From Sphingorhabdus sp. EL138 (GTDB taxonomy: Bacteria; Pseudomonadota; Alphaproteobacteria; Sphingomonadales; Sphingomonadaceae), in assembly GCF_945890115.1 (NCBI RefSeq), contig NZ_CAMDCK010000004.1:62001-126000 (forward strand): a DNA stretch of 64,000 bases, in the 5' to 3' direction. The position numbers and the translations under genes were made by a program. Positions 9,407-19,739 of the stretch are shown piece after piece (position 1 is the first letter of the stretch; each line of letters begins with the position of its first letter). The notes under the pieces were generated by a model, which was given only the letters and a program-made list of their open reading frames with translations, made no database searches and had not been told where the DNA came from.

Positions 9407-10410
9407 CTTTTACGGACGGTCTGCTCGATAGCGCCAAAGATGCTGTGTCCAGCCTTGTCGAGCACTTCAATCCGCACAACATCGCCGTGCTTCAGGAATG
9501 GCGTGACCATGTCGCCCGTCTGGATTTTCTCGACCATGCGGACTTCGGCCAAACAGCTATAGCCAAGGCCGCCAGCGGCGACGGGCTTGCCAGGGCCGCC
9601 ATCGGCATCACGGTTGGACACTGTGCCCGAGCCAATGATCGAGCCTGCCCCGATATTGCGTGTCTTGGCGAGATGCGCGATCAAGGTTCCAAAATCAAAG
9701 GTGCAATCGTCCGAAGCCACCGCGCGTCCAAATGGCGCGCCGTTAAGGTCAACATTCAATGTACGGTGCAGCTTTCCATCCTGCCAAAAGTCCCCAAGGC
9801 TGTCCGGCGTGACAAACACAGGCGACAAGGCGCTGGCGGGTTTTGACTGGACAAAGCCAAAGCCCTTTTCCAACTCCGCAGGAATCAGGTTGCGCAAGGA
9901 AACGTCGTTCACAAGGCCAACCAGCCGGACATAAGACAAGGCATCTGCCGCCGATGTTCCTTGCGGGACATCGCCAGTCACGACAACAATCTCCGCCTCA
10001 AGATCACATCCCCACGCCTCATCGGCCAAAGGGATGTCGTCGCGCGCGCCCATGAAGGCATCGGAACCGCCCTGATACATTAACGGGTCATGCCAGAAGC
10101 TTTCGGGCAGCACAGCGCCCCGCGCCTTGCGGACCAATTCGACATGATTGACATAGGCCGAACCGTCCGCCCATTGATAGGCGCGCGGCAAAGGAGCGGC
10201 AGCGTCATGTTCATGGAAACGTTCGCGTGGAATGACGGCATGTTCAAGATCAGTCGCCAGCGCTTGCAATCGGGGTGCAAACTCCGCCCAATCGTCAAGT
10301 GCTGCCTGCAATGTCGGGGCGATATGCGCGGCATCGGCATACCAAGCAAGATTGTCCGACACGACCACCAAATGTCCGTCACGGCCCGACTTTAATGATG
10401 CAAGTTTCAT
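9403..10410 (-). CDS. Fumarylacetoacetate hydrolase family protein (probable fumarylacetoacetase)
   Basis: A 335-residue enzyme of the FAH family. The short bacterial fumarylacetoacetase splits fumarylacetoacetate into fumarate and acetoacetate, the last step of tyrosine/homogentisate breakdown. Metal-ligand and active-site segments are visible: DLEAEIVVVTGD, RLVGLVNDVSLRN, and GSGTVSNRDADGGPGKP in the C-terminal half. The ATG at 10410 has a good GGAG site. maiA, the preceding step of the same pathway, lies 1.5 kb away, which supports this reading, but homogentisate dioxygenase is not in the window. First gene of a three-gene coupled operon with the hydrolase and FAD oxidase. Confidence 0.82.
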   Translation of the reverse strand: MKLASLKSGRDGHLVVVSDNLAWYADAAHIAPTLQAALDDWAEFAPRLQALATDLEHAVIPRERFHEHDAAAPLPRAYQWADGSAYVNHVELVRKARGAVLPESFWHDPLMYQGGSDAFMGARDDIPLADEAWGCDLEAEIVVVTGDVPQGTSAADALSYVRLVGLVNDVSLRNLIPAELEKGFGFVQSKPASALSPVFVTPDSLGDFWQDGKLHRTLNVDLNGAPFGRAVASDDCTFDFGTLIAHLAKTRNIGAGSIIGSGTVSNRDADGGPGKPVAAGGLGYSCLAEVRMVEKIQTGDMVTPFLKHGDVVRIEVLDKAGHSIFGAIEQTVRKS

Positions 10411-10450
10411 GATTTTTCTCCGGCTTTTGTCCTTCATGCAACGATATTGC

Positions 10451-10469
10451 AGTTGCGGCAACCGCAACT
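10451..10469. promoter_or_regulatory. 19-bp perfect palindrome in a divergent promoter region
   Basis: AGTTGCGG-CAA-CCGCAACT has two perfect 8-bp arms. It lies 41 bases upstream of the fumarylacetoacetase ATG and 21 bases upstream of the divergent C13 peptidase ATG. The TTGC..GCAA core resembles operators of MarR-type repressors, and a MarR gene coupled to maiA lies 1 kb away. That link is inference. Confidence 0.5.
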
Positions 10470-10489
10470 CTGCGTTTAGACATAGAGAC

Positions 10490-11437
10490 ATGGCATATAA
10501 GAACGCCAAATTGCGGTTGGTTCATACAGGAGCGCTGGCGCTTTCGCTGTTCGTCACCAGCTCTGCCTTTAGCCAGCAACAGAATTTCAACACGGTTGAA
10601 GCCGCAAAAAACGGCTGGTTTGCCGAACAGAATCGGTCAGCGACCTGGTATCTGGCGCAGCATCAAAAACTGTCCAGTGCAATGAATGCGTTGCAGCCGC
10701 AAAGGCCGGGAGTTGTCGACGCCTATGTGCTGTCCATTGGTCTTGATTCCGACCCAGTCTTTGCGCGCGAGTCGGCTGAAGCGGCCAAGATATTGGCGCG
10801 GCGTTATGGGGCGACTGGCCGGACAGTGTATTTGGCCGCTGGCGCAGATGATAAAGCCACAGGCGCACCGCAAGGGTCACCGTCAAACCTCGCCACGGCA
10901 TTGGCTGCCATTTCCAGCAAGATGGACACGAAGGAGGATGTCCTCATCCTGTTCGCCACCAGCCATGGCGACCCAGTTTCGGGGCTTGCCTATCGCGATG
11001 GGGATTATGCCGCAGGGATGATCGCGCCGCAGCGTCTGGCCGTTTTGCTCGACGGCATCGGCGTCAAACGCCGCATGGTGCTGCTATCGGCTTGCTATTC
11101 GGGCATTTTCATTCCGCTGCTGACCAATGATCAAACCGTTATCGTGACTGCGGCATCGTCGCAACGCCCTTCATTTGGCTGCACACCGAGTAACGATTGG
11201 ACGTTTTTTGGCGATGCATTGATGAACAACGCTTTGCGCAAACCGCAGAAATTTGACGCTGCCGTTGCCGAAGCCACCGGGCTCATTACGCAATGGGAAG
11301 ACGCGTTGGGACTTAAGCCATCACGGCCACAGGTTTTTGTTGGCGCAAATGCGCAGATCTGGTTGGACGTGCTGGAGAATAAGTTGCCCACGACCGCCAG
11401 TGCGAAGGTCGGACGCCCCGCGATATCGACCGATTGA
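10490..11437 (+). CDS. Secreted C13-family (legumain-like) cysteine peptidase
   Basis: A 315-residue exported protein. Residues 1-29 form a signal peptide (GALALSLFVTSSAFSQ). The rest has the clan CD caspase/legumain layout: strand VDAYVLSIGLDSD, then VLILFATSHGDP with the presumed catalytic His159, then RMVLLSACYSG with the presumed nucleophile Cys202. The later VIVTAASSQRPSFGC and WTFFGDAL segments are typical of bacterial peptidase C13 proteins. Bacterial members are poorly characterised and their substrates unknown. The ATG at 10490 begins the signal peptide; longer in-frame starts lie in the divergent neighbour. It is convergent with the MarR gene. Confidence 0.82.
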   Translation: MAYKNAKLRLVHTGALALSLFVTSSAFSQQQNFNTVEAAKNGWFAEQNRSATWYLAQHQKLSSAMNALQPQRPGVVDAYVLSIGLDSDPVFARESAEAAKILARRYGATGRTVYLAAGADDKATGAPQGSPSNLATALAAISSKMDTKEDVLILFATSHGDPVSGLAYRDGDYAAGMIAPQRLAVLLDGIGVKRRMVLLSACYSGIFIPLLTNDQTVIVTAASSQRPSFGCTPSNDWTFFGDALMNNALRKPQKFDAAVAEATGLITQWEDALGLKPSRPQVFVGANAQIWLDVLENKLPTTASAKVGRPAISTD

Positions 11438-11449
11438 AGGAGCTGCGGA

Positions 11450-11899
11450 CTAACCCAATTCAACGACTCGCGCGCGCAATTGGGCCAACATCGCCTCCAA
11501 CAACTTCGCCTCTCCGCTGCCTAATATCTTCTCAAGCTCGGCCTCTAACGTCAGCGCCTCCGGCACAATTTGTTCATACAAATCGCGTCCGGCGGGCGTG
11601 AGCGCCAGATGATGTGAACGGCCATCGGACATGTTCGGCACACGGCTGATCAGGCTGCGGTCCTCCAATGCCTTGCACGCGCGGTTTACGGTGACCTTGT
11701 CCATCGCGGTTGCCGCAACCAATTGCCGCTGCGTCGCCACATTGCTTTCGCCCAACAGCGCCATGACCCGCCATTCCGGGACCTTGAGCGCAAATTTGCC
11801 ACGATAGGCACGCGCGATCAGGTCGCTGACCGCGTTTGATGTGATGGATAATTGATAAGGCAGAAACGCACTAAGCGTTAGTTTTTTGGTTGGCATCAC
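11450..11899 (-). CDS. MarR family transcriptional regulator
   Basis: A 149-residue winged-helix repressor. The core reads SDLIARAYRGKFALKVPEWRVMALLGE, then the recognition-helix region ATQRQLVAATAMDKVTVNRACKALEDRSLI and the wing SRVPNMSDGRSHHLALTPAGRDLYEQ. Its start overlaps the maiA stop by 4 bases, so the two are co-translated. Such regulators often sense an intermediate of the pathway they control, so homogentisate-derived compounds are a plausible ligand. A candidate operator is the palindrome at 10451-10469. Confidence 0.9.
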   Translation of the reverse strand: MMPTKKLTLSAFLPYQLSITSNAVSDLIARAYRGKFALKVPEWRVMALLGESNVATQRQLVAATAMDKVTVNRACKALEDRSLISRVPNMSDGRSHHLALTPAGRDLYEQIVPEALTLEAELEKILGSGEAKLLEAMLAQLRARVVELG

Positions 11900-12528
11900 G
11901 CGGGCTTCACTTGATCAGGATGCGCCGCGACAAAGGCCGGAAGCGCAGTTAGCGCGGCATCCATCCGCAACAGCTTGGGGAAGGCATTGAGCGGCGTATC
12001 CACGCGGCGGGCATTTGCCATTTGTGGGACGAGGCAGACATCGGCCAAATTCGGCAGGTCGCCGCCGAACAGACCATCTTCGGGGGCCATGGCCTCCAAC
12101 GCCGCGAAACCTTCGATTATCCAGTGCCTGTACCATTGGTCCACGGCCTCTTGCGACTGGCCCATCTGGTCCTTCAGATATCTTAACACGCGCAAATTAT
12201 CGATGGGATGTATGTCGGCAGCAATGATCAATGCTTGCGCCAATGTCTTGGCGCGCTCCGCCGGGTTCGAAGAGACCATCGCGGGGGCGGGATATTGCGC
12301 ATCGAGATAATCAATAATCGCCAAGCTTTGCGTCAGGTCATGTCCGTGTATCGACAGCATCGGGACAAAGCCTTGCGGATTACGTGCAACATAATCGGGC
12401 GCCCTTTGCGCATTGTCCAGCAGGCTGGTTGGCACGGGCGTGTACGGCACATTTTTAAGGTTCAGCACAATACGCACGCGATAGCTCGCGGACGAACGCC
12501 AGTAATCGAACAGGATTATTTCACTCAT
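11896..12528 (-). CDS. maiA: Maleylacetoacetate isomerase (zeta-class glutathione S-transferase)
   Basis: Glutathione-dependent isomerisation of maleylacetoacetate to fumarylacetoacetate in tyrosine breakdown. The 210-residue protein carries the zeta-class signature SSASYRVRI at residues 11-19, followed by ALNLK-like KNVPYTPVPTSLL and NPQGFVPML. The C-terminal helical domain includes the segments HPIDNLRVLRYL and ADVCLVPQMANARR. The ATG at 12528 (MSEIILFDYW) was preferred over upstream in-frame starts that only add an unrelated extension. It overlaps the following marR gene, and the probable next enzyme is encoded at 9403-10410. Confidence 0.92.
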   Translation of the reverse strand: MSEIILFDYWRSSASYRVRIVLNLKNVPYTPVPTSLLDNAQRAPDYVARNPQGFVPMLSIHGHDLTQSLAIIDYLDAQYPAPAMVSSNPAERAKTLAQALIIAADIHPIDNLRVLRYLKDQMGQSQEAVDQWYRHWIIEGFAALEAMAPEDGLFGGDLPNLADVCLVPQMANARRVDTPLNAFPKLLRMDAALTALPAFVAAHPDQVKPA

Positions 12529-12622
12529 GCGCTTGGTAATTAGCATGGCACAAGCAAAAGGCAAAAGCATTGCGGCTTGCCTATTCCCCGCTTATGTTGG
12601 TTTTCAACGCAAAGGACCCAAT

Positions 12623-13042
12623 ATGCACCACGCTAAAACATGGATGATCGCAGCCGCAATATGCGCGGCAATTCCGGCGCAAGCCGCCGCCCCAATTTCT
12701 GGGCGCTGGATCACACAAAGCAAGGACGGCGTGGTCGAAGTGTACGAATGTGGCGCGGCATTATGCGGGAAGCTGGTGAAGTTTCTCGTCAACCCGCCAG
12801 CAGGAGCAGGCGCGAAGGACTTGAACAATCCCGATAAAAAGCTGCGCAGCCGAACGATATTGGGCCTGAATGTCCTGACTGGATTTCAATCAGACGGCAA
12901 AGAATGGAAGGGCCAGATTTACGATCCCAAGTCAGGCAAAACCTATCGCTCAATCGTCTATAAGGGCAAGTCAGGCAATCTGGTCGTCAAAGGATGTATC
13001 GGACCCTTTTGCCAAGCGCAAACATGGACACCGGCCAGCTAA
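12623..13042 (+). CDS. DUF2147 family exported protein
   Basis: A 139-residue exported protein. Residues 1-22 are a signal peptide (WMIAAAICAAIPAQAA). The mature part matches the DUF2147 pattern: APISGRWITQSKDGVVEVYECGAALCGKLV, then DLNNPDKKLRSRTILGLNVL and DPKSGKTYRS, with four cysteines that could pair. Function is unknown; the fold is probably a small lipocalin-like barrel. AAAGGA precedes the ATG. Confidence 0.85.
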   Translation: MHHAKTWMIAAAICAAIPAQAAAPISGRWITQSKDGVVEVYECGAALCGKLVKFLVNPPAGAGAKDLNNPDKKLRSRTILGLNVLTGFQSDGKEWKGQIYDPKSGKTYRSIVYKGKSGNLVVKGCIGPFCQAQTWTPAS

Positions 13043-13078
13043 GGGCAGGACAACTTAAATGCATGGTCACGGCGTGGG

Positions 13079-13936
13079 TTACGCGCGCAACTTCCATCCA
13101 GAGCGCAGCAAGAGATAGCAGATAAGCCCGAGCACCGCGTTGATGCACAATAACAGCAACGCGCCAAACATCACCGGGCTATCCGCGCTGCCGATAAAGC
13201 CATAGCGGAAGCCGGAAATCGCGTAGAAAAACGGGTTGGCGTGGCTTATCGCCTGAAAAGTAGGTGATAATTTATCAACCGAATAAAAAGTCCCAGACAG
13301 CAAAGCGGCTGGCGCAACGATGAAATTGCTAACCGCGGCGGCATGATCGAACTTTTCCGCCCAGATTGATGTCATGACCCCGATAAGCGCAAGCATCATA
13401 GCCCCCATCAGCCCGAACCACAAAATTGCCCAGAAATGCTGAGGCATAACATGCACGCCGGGCCAAAATGCCATGGCGAGCCAGATAGTTCCGCCCACCA
13501 AAAACGCCCGTGTCACCGCCGCCGCCGTGAGCGCGGCCAAAACCTCCGCGTTGGAAAGCGGCGGCATCAGATAATCGACAATCGTGCCCTGAATCTTACC
13601 CACCAACAGCGAGAAGCTCGAGTTCGCAAAAGCGTTCTGCATCATGCCCATGATGATCAGGCCAGGCGCAATAAAATCCGCGAACGACACGCCCAACACG
13701 GTTGGCTTAACTGAACCCAAGGCGACGGTGAAGATAATTAGATAGAGCAAGGTCGTTATGGACGGAGCCCAAACGGTTTGCAGCTGCACCTTGAAAAAGC
13801 GGCGCACCTCTTTCATGTACAAGGTTTGCAGGCCGACCCAGTTTACATTGCGGATATGGCGTTCGCCGTCGGGCAGTTGCACAAGGGGGTTGGCATCCCT
13901 ATCTTGGCCAATATTGCTTTTATGGTGGATAGTCAT
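13079..13936 (-). CDS. ABC-2 type transporter permease
   Basis: A 285-residue integral membrane protein with six hydrophobic segments and the ABC-2 permease pattern (YadH/NodJ-like): the cytoplasmic start WVGLQTLYMKEVRRFFKV, the segment WAPSITTLLYLIIFTVALG, and the C-terminal signature ISHANPFFYAISGFRYGFIG. Such permeases pair with a separate ATPase to export drugs, polysaccharides or lipids. No ATPase gene is adjacent; its partner must be encoded elsewhere. Divergent from gcrA. Confidence 0.88.
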   Translation of the reverse strand: MTIHHKSNIGQDRDANPLVQLPDGERHIRNVNWVGLQTLYMKEVRRFFKVQLQTVWAPSITTLLYLIIFTVALGSVKPTVLGVSFADFIAPGLIIMGMMQNAFANSSFSLLVGKIQGTIVDYLMPPLSNAEVLAALTAAAVTRAFLVGGTIWLAMAFWPGVHVMPQHFWAILWFGLMGAMMLALIGVMTSIWAEKFDHAAAVSNFIVAPAALLSGTFYSVDKLSPTFQAISHANPFFYAISGFRYGFIGSADSPVMFGALLLLCINAVLGLICYLLLRSGWKLRA

Positions 13937-14027
13937 TGCGCAATCGACTATCGGCTTGCAACGATAACCGCAAGGCGCAATCGCGTCATTCGCGCGGCAA
14001 AGAAAACTCGTTATTGGAATTGCATTT

Positions 14028-14702
14028 ATGTCGTGGACCGACCAGCGGATTGATCAGTTAAGGGCGCTTTGGGATAAAGGCCTGACCGCAAGCCAGATTG
14101 CAGACGAACTTGGCGGCGTCAGCCGCAATGCCGTTATTGGCAAGGCGCACCGTTTGGGCCTGAAATCACGCCCTTCCCCCGTGAAGTCGAACGACACGGA
14201 CAAAAAAGCCGCGCCGAAAAAGGCTATACCGGCGCCGGCAAAGGCTCCAGCCACTGCGGCTGCGCCAGCGCGTCCCCGTCCATCCGCACCGGTCGCTGAA
14301 CCCATTGCTCCCGTGCGCGCCGATGGTGATACCGCAGAAGCGCCGGTAACGCGCGCATCGACAATGCCACGTATTGTGTCGATCGGACCCGGCGGTTTCA
14401 TGCGTCAGGGTCCCGGCGATCAGCAAGCGCCCATCCCAACTGCCCCGCCACGCCGCCTTGTACCTGCCAAGCCAAGCCCCGAAATGGCCGACAAAACGTC
14501 GTTGCTCGATTTGAACGAGCGTATTTGCCGCTGGCCGCTTGGCCACCCCGGCGAAGCGGATTTCCATTTCTGCGGTGTACCGGTTAATCCCGGATTCCCG
14601 TATTGCGTCGATCATTGCGGCCGTGCCTATCAGGCGCAGCTTCCACGCGGTGTGCGTCGCCCTCCACCCCCCATGCCATTTGGCGGTCCACGAGTTCGTT
14701 AA
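14028..14702 (+). CDS. gcrA: Cell-cycle regulator GcrA
   Basis: Alphaproteobacterial transcription factor that binds sigma-70 polymerase and GANTC sites methylated by CcrM to control cell-cycle genes. The 224-residue protein has the family's highly conserved N-terminus (MSWTDQRIDQLRALWDKGLTAS through GGVSRNAVIGKAHRLGL), which is the DNA-binding helix-turn-helix at 1-45. A long Pro/Ala/Lys-rich linker follows. The C-terminal sigma-interaction domain RICRWPLGHPGEADFHFCG then FPYCVDHCGRAY contains several Cys/His residues. Confidence 0.96.
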   Translation: MSWTDQRIDQLRALWDKGLTASQIADELGGVSRNAVIGKAHRLGLKSRPSPVKSNDTDKKAAPKKAIPAPAKAPATAAAPARPRPSAPVAEPIAPVRADGDTAEAPVTRASTMPRIVSIGPGGFMRQGPGDQQAPIPTAPPRRLVPAKPSPEMADKTSLLDLNERICRWPLGHPGEADFHFCGVPVNPGFPYCVDHCGRAYQAQLPRGVRRPPPPMPFGGPRVR

Positions 14703-14721
14703 GACAGCGGCGAGATAGAGC

Positions 14722-15105
14722 GTGGATCATCCATTTGCGGATCTCATCGGATTAACATTAGAACAACAAGGTGAAGGTAGCAGTACGCTTCTGCTGCCGG
14801 TTGATGGTCGACATTTGAACCCGCACGGTGTTGTGCATGGTGCCGTCATTTACGCAATGGCCGATACTGGCATGGGCGCGGCGCTTTATTCGACACTCGA
14901 TGCCGGATATGCGTGCGCGACAATTGATATCTCAATCACCTATTTCCGGCCAGTCATCGAAGGCCAATTGCTGTGCCAAACCGTTTTGGACAACAAGGGC
15001 AGGACTGTCGCCCATTTAACCGCCCGTATCACGCAGAATGATAAGTTGATTGCCCAAGCGAGTGGTAATTTCGCGATTATGGCCACGCCCCCGGAAAGAC
15101 GCTGA
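14722..15105 (+). CDS. PaaI-type hotdog thioesterase
   Basis: A 127-residue single-domain hotdog protein that probably hydrolyses acyl-CoA thioesters. The signature NPHGVVHGAVIYAMADTGMG contains the PaaI/YdiI-type active-site HG and the acidic residue. ISITYFRPVIEG and the final SGNFAIM match the substrate-tunnel strands. It starts at a GTG, 20 bases after gcrA, and may be co-transcribed with it. The natural acyl group is unknown. Confidence 0.88.
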   Translation: MDHPFADLIGLTLEQQGEGSSTLLLPVDGRHLNPHGVVHGAVIYAMADTGMGAALYSTLDAGYACATIDISITYFRPVIEGQLLCQTVLDNKGRTVAHLTARITQNDKLIAQASGNFAIMATPPERR

Positions 15106-17166
<2,061 letters not shown>

Positions 17167-17193
17167 GTAAGCGCGTTTTTTAACATCTTCGTT

Positions 17194-17273
17194 ACCCTGA
17201 ACTTGTTTCAGGGTCCATTTCGCCTTTTATGATTGCCTTCGCTGCACGATAGACCCTGAAACAAGTTCAGGGT
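17194..17273. repeat. Inverted pair of CCCTGAACTTGTTTCAGGG palindromes
   Basis: Two copies of an imperfect 19-bp palindrome in opposite orientation: ACCCTGAACTTGTTTCAGGG at 17194-17213 and CCCTGAAACAAGTTCAGGGT at 17254-17273. They sit between the parE stop and the LysR stop. A second copy is at 20813-20885. It looks like a dispersed REP/BIME-like element and could also act as a hairpin between convergent genes. Confidence 0.85.
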
Positions 17274-17308
17274 GACGGTCATCTATAACTGAAAGCTAAC
17301 GTGCGTTG

Positions 17309-18100
17309 CTAAGCCGTCAAAGCCTCAACCAGCGCTTTTACCTTCTTCTGCCGCCATTGCGGCAAGGGTGCGACCAGCCAATAGGCTTCATCGCTTTCCT
17401 TCGCATTGTCGACGGCACGGACTTTGCCGCTGGCGATGTCGGCTTCGGCAAGGATCAGCGGGACGGTCGCCCTGCCCAACCCAATCGCAGCAGCGTCGAT
17501 GGCGAGGCCGGCATCGGCGAGCCGAAGCGCAGCAACGCCTTCAGCGATAGGGCAATTGGGCCAGCTAATCAGAGTGTCCGCCCCGCCCTCTGGCGCCGCG
17601 ACGGTGACATTAGCGCCCGCCGCAAGCCGGATACCCTCATGTTCCCCCGGCCCGGTGGTCAGGCGGATAGCGATATCCAGATTAGCCTCGGTAAAGTCTA
17701 TATGCTCATCCGCTGGAACCAAATTAAAGCGCGTATCGGGGTTCGCCTTGCTAAAGGTCGCCAGCCGCGCGGCCAGCCATTTGGCGGTAAAGTCACGCGG
17801 CGCGGCAATGGTCAGCGCATTGGACGACTGCCCCGCCTGCATCGCACGGACCGATTCTTCAAACTGGAGAAAGCCTGCGCGTAGGGCATCAAGGCCGTTT
17901 GCGGCTTCATCGGTGAGTTCAAGCCCTTTGGGTGTCCGACGGAACAGCACGACGCCCAACATATCCTCCAGCGCGCGGATTTGCTGACCGACAGCGGCGG
18001 GTGTGACCGCGAGTTCATCGGCTGCCTTCGTAAAGCTCAAATGCCGCGCCGCAGCGTCAAGTACGCGCAAGCCATTCAAAGGCAGATGGGTGCGCTTCAT
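17309..18100 (-). CDS. LysR family transcriptional regulator (GcvA-like)
   Basis: A 263-residue LysR regulator. The N-terminal winged helix is LRVLDAAARHLSFTKAADELAVTPAAVGQQIRALE, close to the GcvA/AmpR subgroup in wording. The C-terminal effector domain starts ALTIAAPRDFTAKWLAARLATF and is short compared with the usual 290-300 residues. Its start overlaps the apaG stop, making it the last gene of leuB-metZ-apaG-lysR. LysR genes are more often divergent from their target; here the target is not evident. Confidence 0.9.
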   Translation of the reverse strand: MKRTHLPLNGLRVLDAAARHLSFTKAADELAVTPAAVGQQIRALEDMLGVVLFRRTPKGLELTDEAANGLDALRAGFLQFEESVRAMQAGQSSNALTIAAPRDFTAKWLAARLATFSKANPDTRFNLVPADEHIDFTEANLDIAIRLTTGPGEHEGIRLAAGANVTVAAPEGGADTLISWPNCPIAEGVAALRLADAGLAIDAAAIGLGRATVPLILAEADIASGKVRAVDNAKESDEAYWLVAPLPQWRQKKVKALVEALTA

Positions 18101-18507
18101 CGCGCCGTGGCTGGCGCGACCAGCGTGAAACGCGGGATTTCAGCTAGAAACGTCGTGCCATCTTCACGCACAAAGCGATATTGGCCTTCCATTGTGCCGC
18201 TTGGCGTCGGCAAGGGGCAGCCGGAAACATAATCGTGGCTCTCACCGGGACGCAAAAGCGGCTGTTCGCCCACCACGCCGTCGCCATCCACATGGTTGAT
18301 CGTGCCGCGGCCATCGGTAATCCGCCAATGCCGCGTCATTAATTGCACGGTTTCATCACCCACATTTTCGATGCGGATATGGTAGGACCAGAACCATCGT
18401 CCTTGGGCGGGCGCGGATTGTTCTACCAAAAAATTTGGCGAGACGCGGACAGTAATACCATCGGTGGTAGCGCTAAACGCGAAGAAGGAATCCAAAATGC
18501 TCGTCAT
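18097..18507 (-). CDS. apaG: ApaG domain protein
   Basis: A 136-residue protein with a fibronectin-III-like ApaG fold, historically linked to Co2+/Mg2+ resistance, with unclear biochemistry. The conserved core is visible in FWSYHIRIENVGDETVQLMTRHWRITDG and in GVVGEQPLLRPGESHDYVSGCPLPTPSGTMEGQY. The start codon overlaps the metZ stop by 4 bases and its own stop overlaps the LysR start, so it is coupled on both sides. Confidence 0.95.
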   Translation of the reverse strand: MTSILDSFFAFSATTDGITVRVSPNFLVEQSAPAQGRWFWSYHIRIENVGDETVQLMTRHWRITDGRGTINHVDGDGVVGEQPLLRPGESHDYVSGCPLPTPSGTMEGQYRFVREDGTTFLAEIPRFTLVAPATAR

Positions 18508-19712
18508 AAACCAGCGGCCCTGAGTGCCTGATCCAAATCTTCAATCAAATCAGCGGGATCTTCCAAGCCAACATTGATGCGGATCAAGCCTTCGCCGACA
18601 CCCATTGCCTCGCGGGCTTCGGGCCCCATGCCGTGATGCGTGGAGGATGCCGGGTGGCACATCAAACTGCGCGCATCGCCAATATTGTTGGAAATGTCGA
18701 TCAGCTGCAGCCCATTGAGCAAGGCATGCGCTTGTTCACGGCCACCATCGACCGAAAAGGCAAATATTGGTCCGCATGCCTTCATCTGCTGCATCGCAAG
18801 CGCGTGTTGCGGGTGGCTTTCAAGGCCCGGGTGCATGATATGCGGCACGCGGCCTTCCAAGAATTTGCCGACCGCGAGCGCATTTTCCGACTGCCGCATG
18901 GCGCGCAGTTCTAACGTCTCAAGCCCCTTATGCACCACCCATGCATTGAAGGGCGACAAATTAGGACCCGTGTTGCGCTGAAACGGCAACAAAACCTCAT
19001 CGATCCATTGTTGCGAACCGCAGACGGCGCCTGCCAACACGCGGCCCTGCCCGTCCATCAACTTTGTCGCGCTATACGCCACAACGTCGGCGCCAAAGTC
19101 CATTGGCCGTTGCAAGACGCTGGTAGCAAAGGCGTTATCAACCACAGTCGTAATGCCATGCTCTTTCGCCAGACCGCAGACATAGGCCATATCGACAATG
19201 TCCATCGTCGGGTTCGCAGGCGTTTCGAAGAAGAACACTTTCGTGTTTGGCTGAATCGCCGCCTTCCACGCGTCATTGTCGCGGCTGTCGATGGTGGTTG
19301 TGGTGATACCCCATTTCGGCAGCAGATTGTCGGTCAGCCAGCGGCAAGAACCGAACGCGGCGCGCGCGGCAACGACATGGTCGCCCATTTGCAACTGGCA
19401 CAATAATGCCGTGGTCATCGCCGCCATACCCGTGGCTTGGGCACGGCACGCCTCGGCCCCTTCCATCAACGCAATGCGTTCTTCGAGCATTTGCACGGTC
19501 GGGTTTTGCAACCGCGAATAGGTCATGCCATCCTGTTCACCGGCAAAGCGCGCAGCAACGGTTTCAGCATCGTCATAGGTAAAGCCCGACGACAGGAATA
19601 AGGCCTCAGACGTTTCGCCATGCTCGCTGCGCCAAGTGCCGCCACGCACCGCTTGGGTGGCGGGACGCCAATGCCGGGTGATTTCGCGATTCTGGCCAGT
19701 GGTTTTCTTCAT
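18504..19712 (-). CDS. metZ: O-succinylhomoserine sulfhydrylase
   Basis: PLP enzyme that makes homocysteine from O-succinylhomoserine and sulfide in methionine synthesis. The 402 residues are of Cys/Met-metabolism PLP type, with the PLP lysine K217 in YSATKLMDGQGR, EACRAQATGMAAMTTAL and ETPANPTMDIVDM. The long tyrosine-bearing segment MTYSRLQNPTVQMLEERIA is MetZ-like. It lies 27 bases after leuB. MetB or MetC homologues share this fold, but the wording around K217 favours MetZ. Confidence 0.92.
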   Translation of the reverse strand: MKKTTGQNREITRHWRPATQAVRGGTWRSEHGETSEALFLSSGFTYDDAETVAARFAGEQDGMTYSRLQNPTVQMLEERIALMEGAEACRAQATGMAAMTTALLCQLQMGDHVVAARAAFGSCRWLTDNLLPKWGITTTTIDSRDNDAWKAAIQPNTKVFFFETPANPTMDIVDMAYVCGLAKEHGITTVVDNAFATSVLQRPMDFGADVVAYSATKLMDGQGRVLAGAVCGSQQWIDEVLLPFQRNTGPNLSPFNAWVVHKGLETLELRAMRQSENALAVGKFLEGRVPHIMHPGLESHPQHALAMQQMKACGPIFAFSVDGGREQAHALLNGLQLIDISNNIGDARSLMCHPASSTHHGMGPEAREAMGVGEGLIRINVGLEDPADLIEDLDQALRAAGL

Positions 19713-19739
19713 AAGTTCGCTTTTCGGGGAGAGCGGGGT

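Noticed and set aside
17194-17273. The inverted repeat as a short CRISPR-like array
   Set aside because: Only two oppositely oriented copies, no regular spacers and no cas genes.
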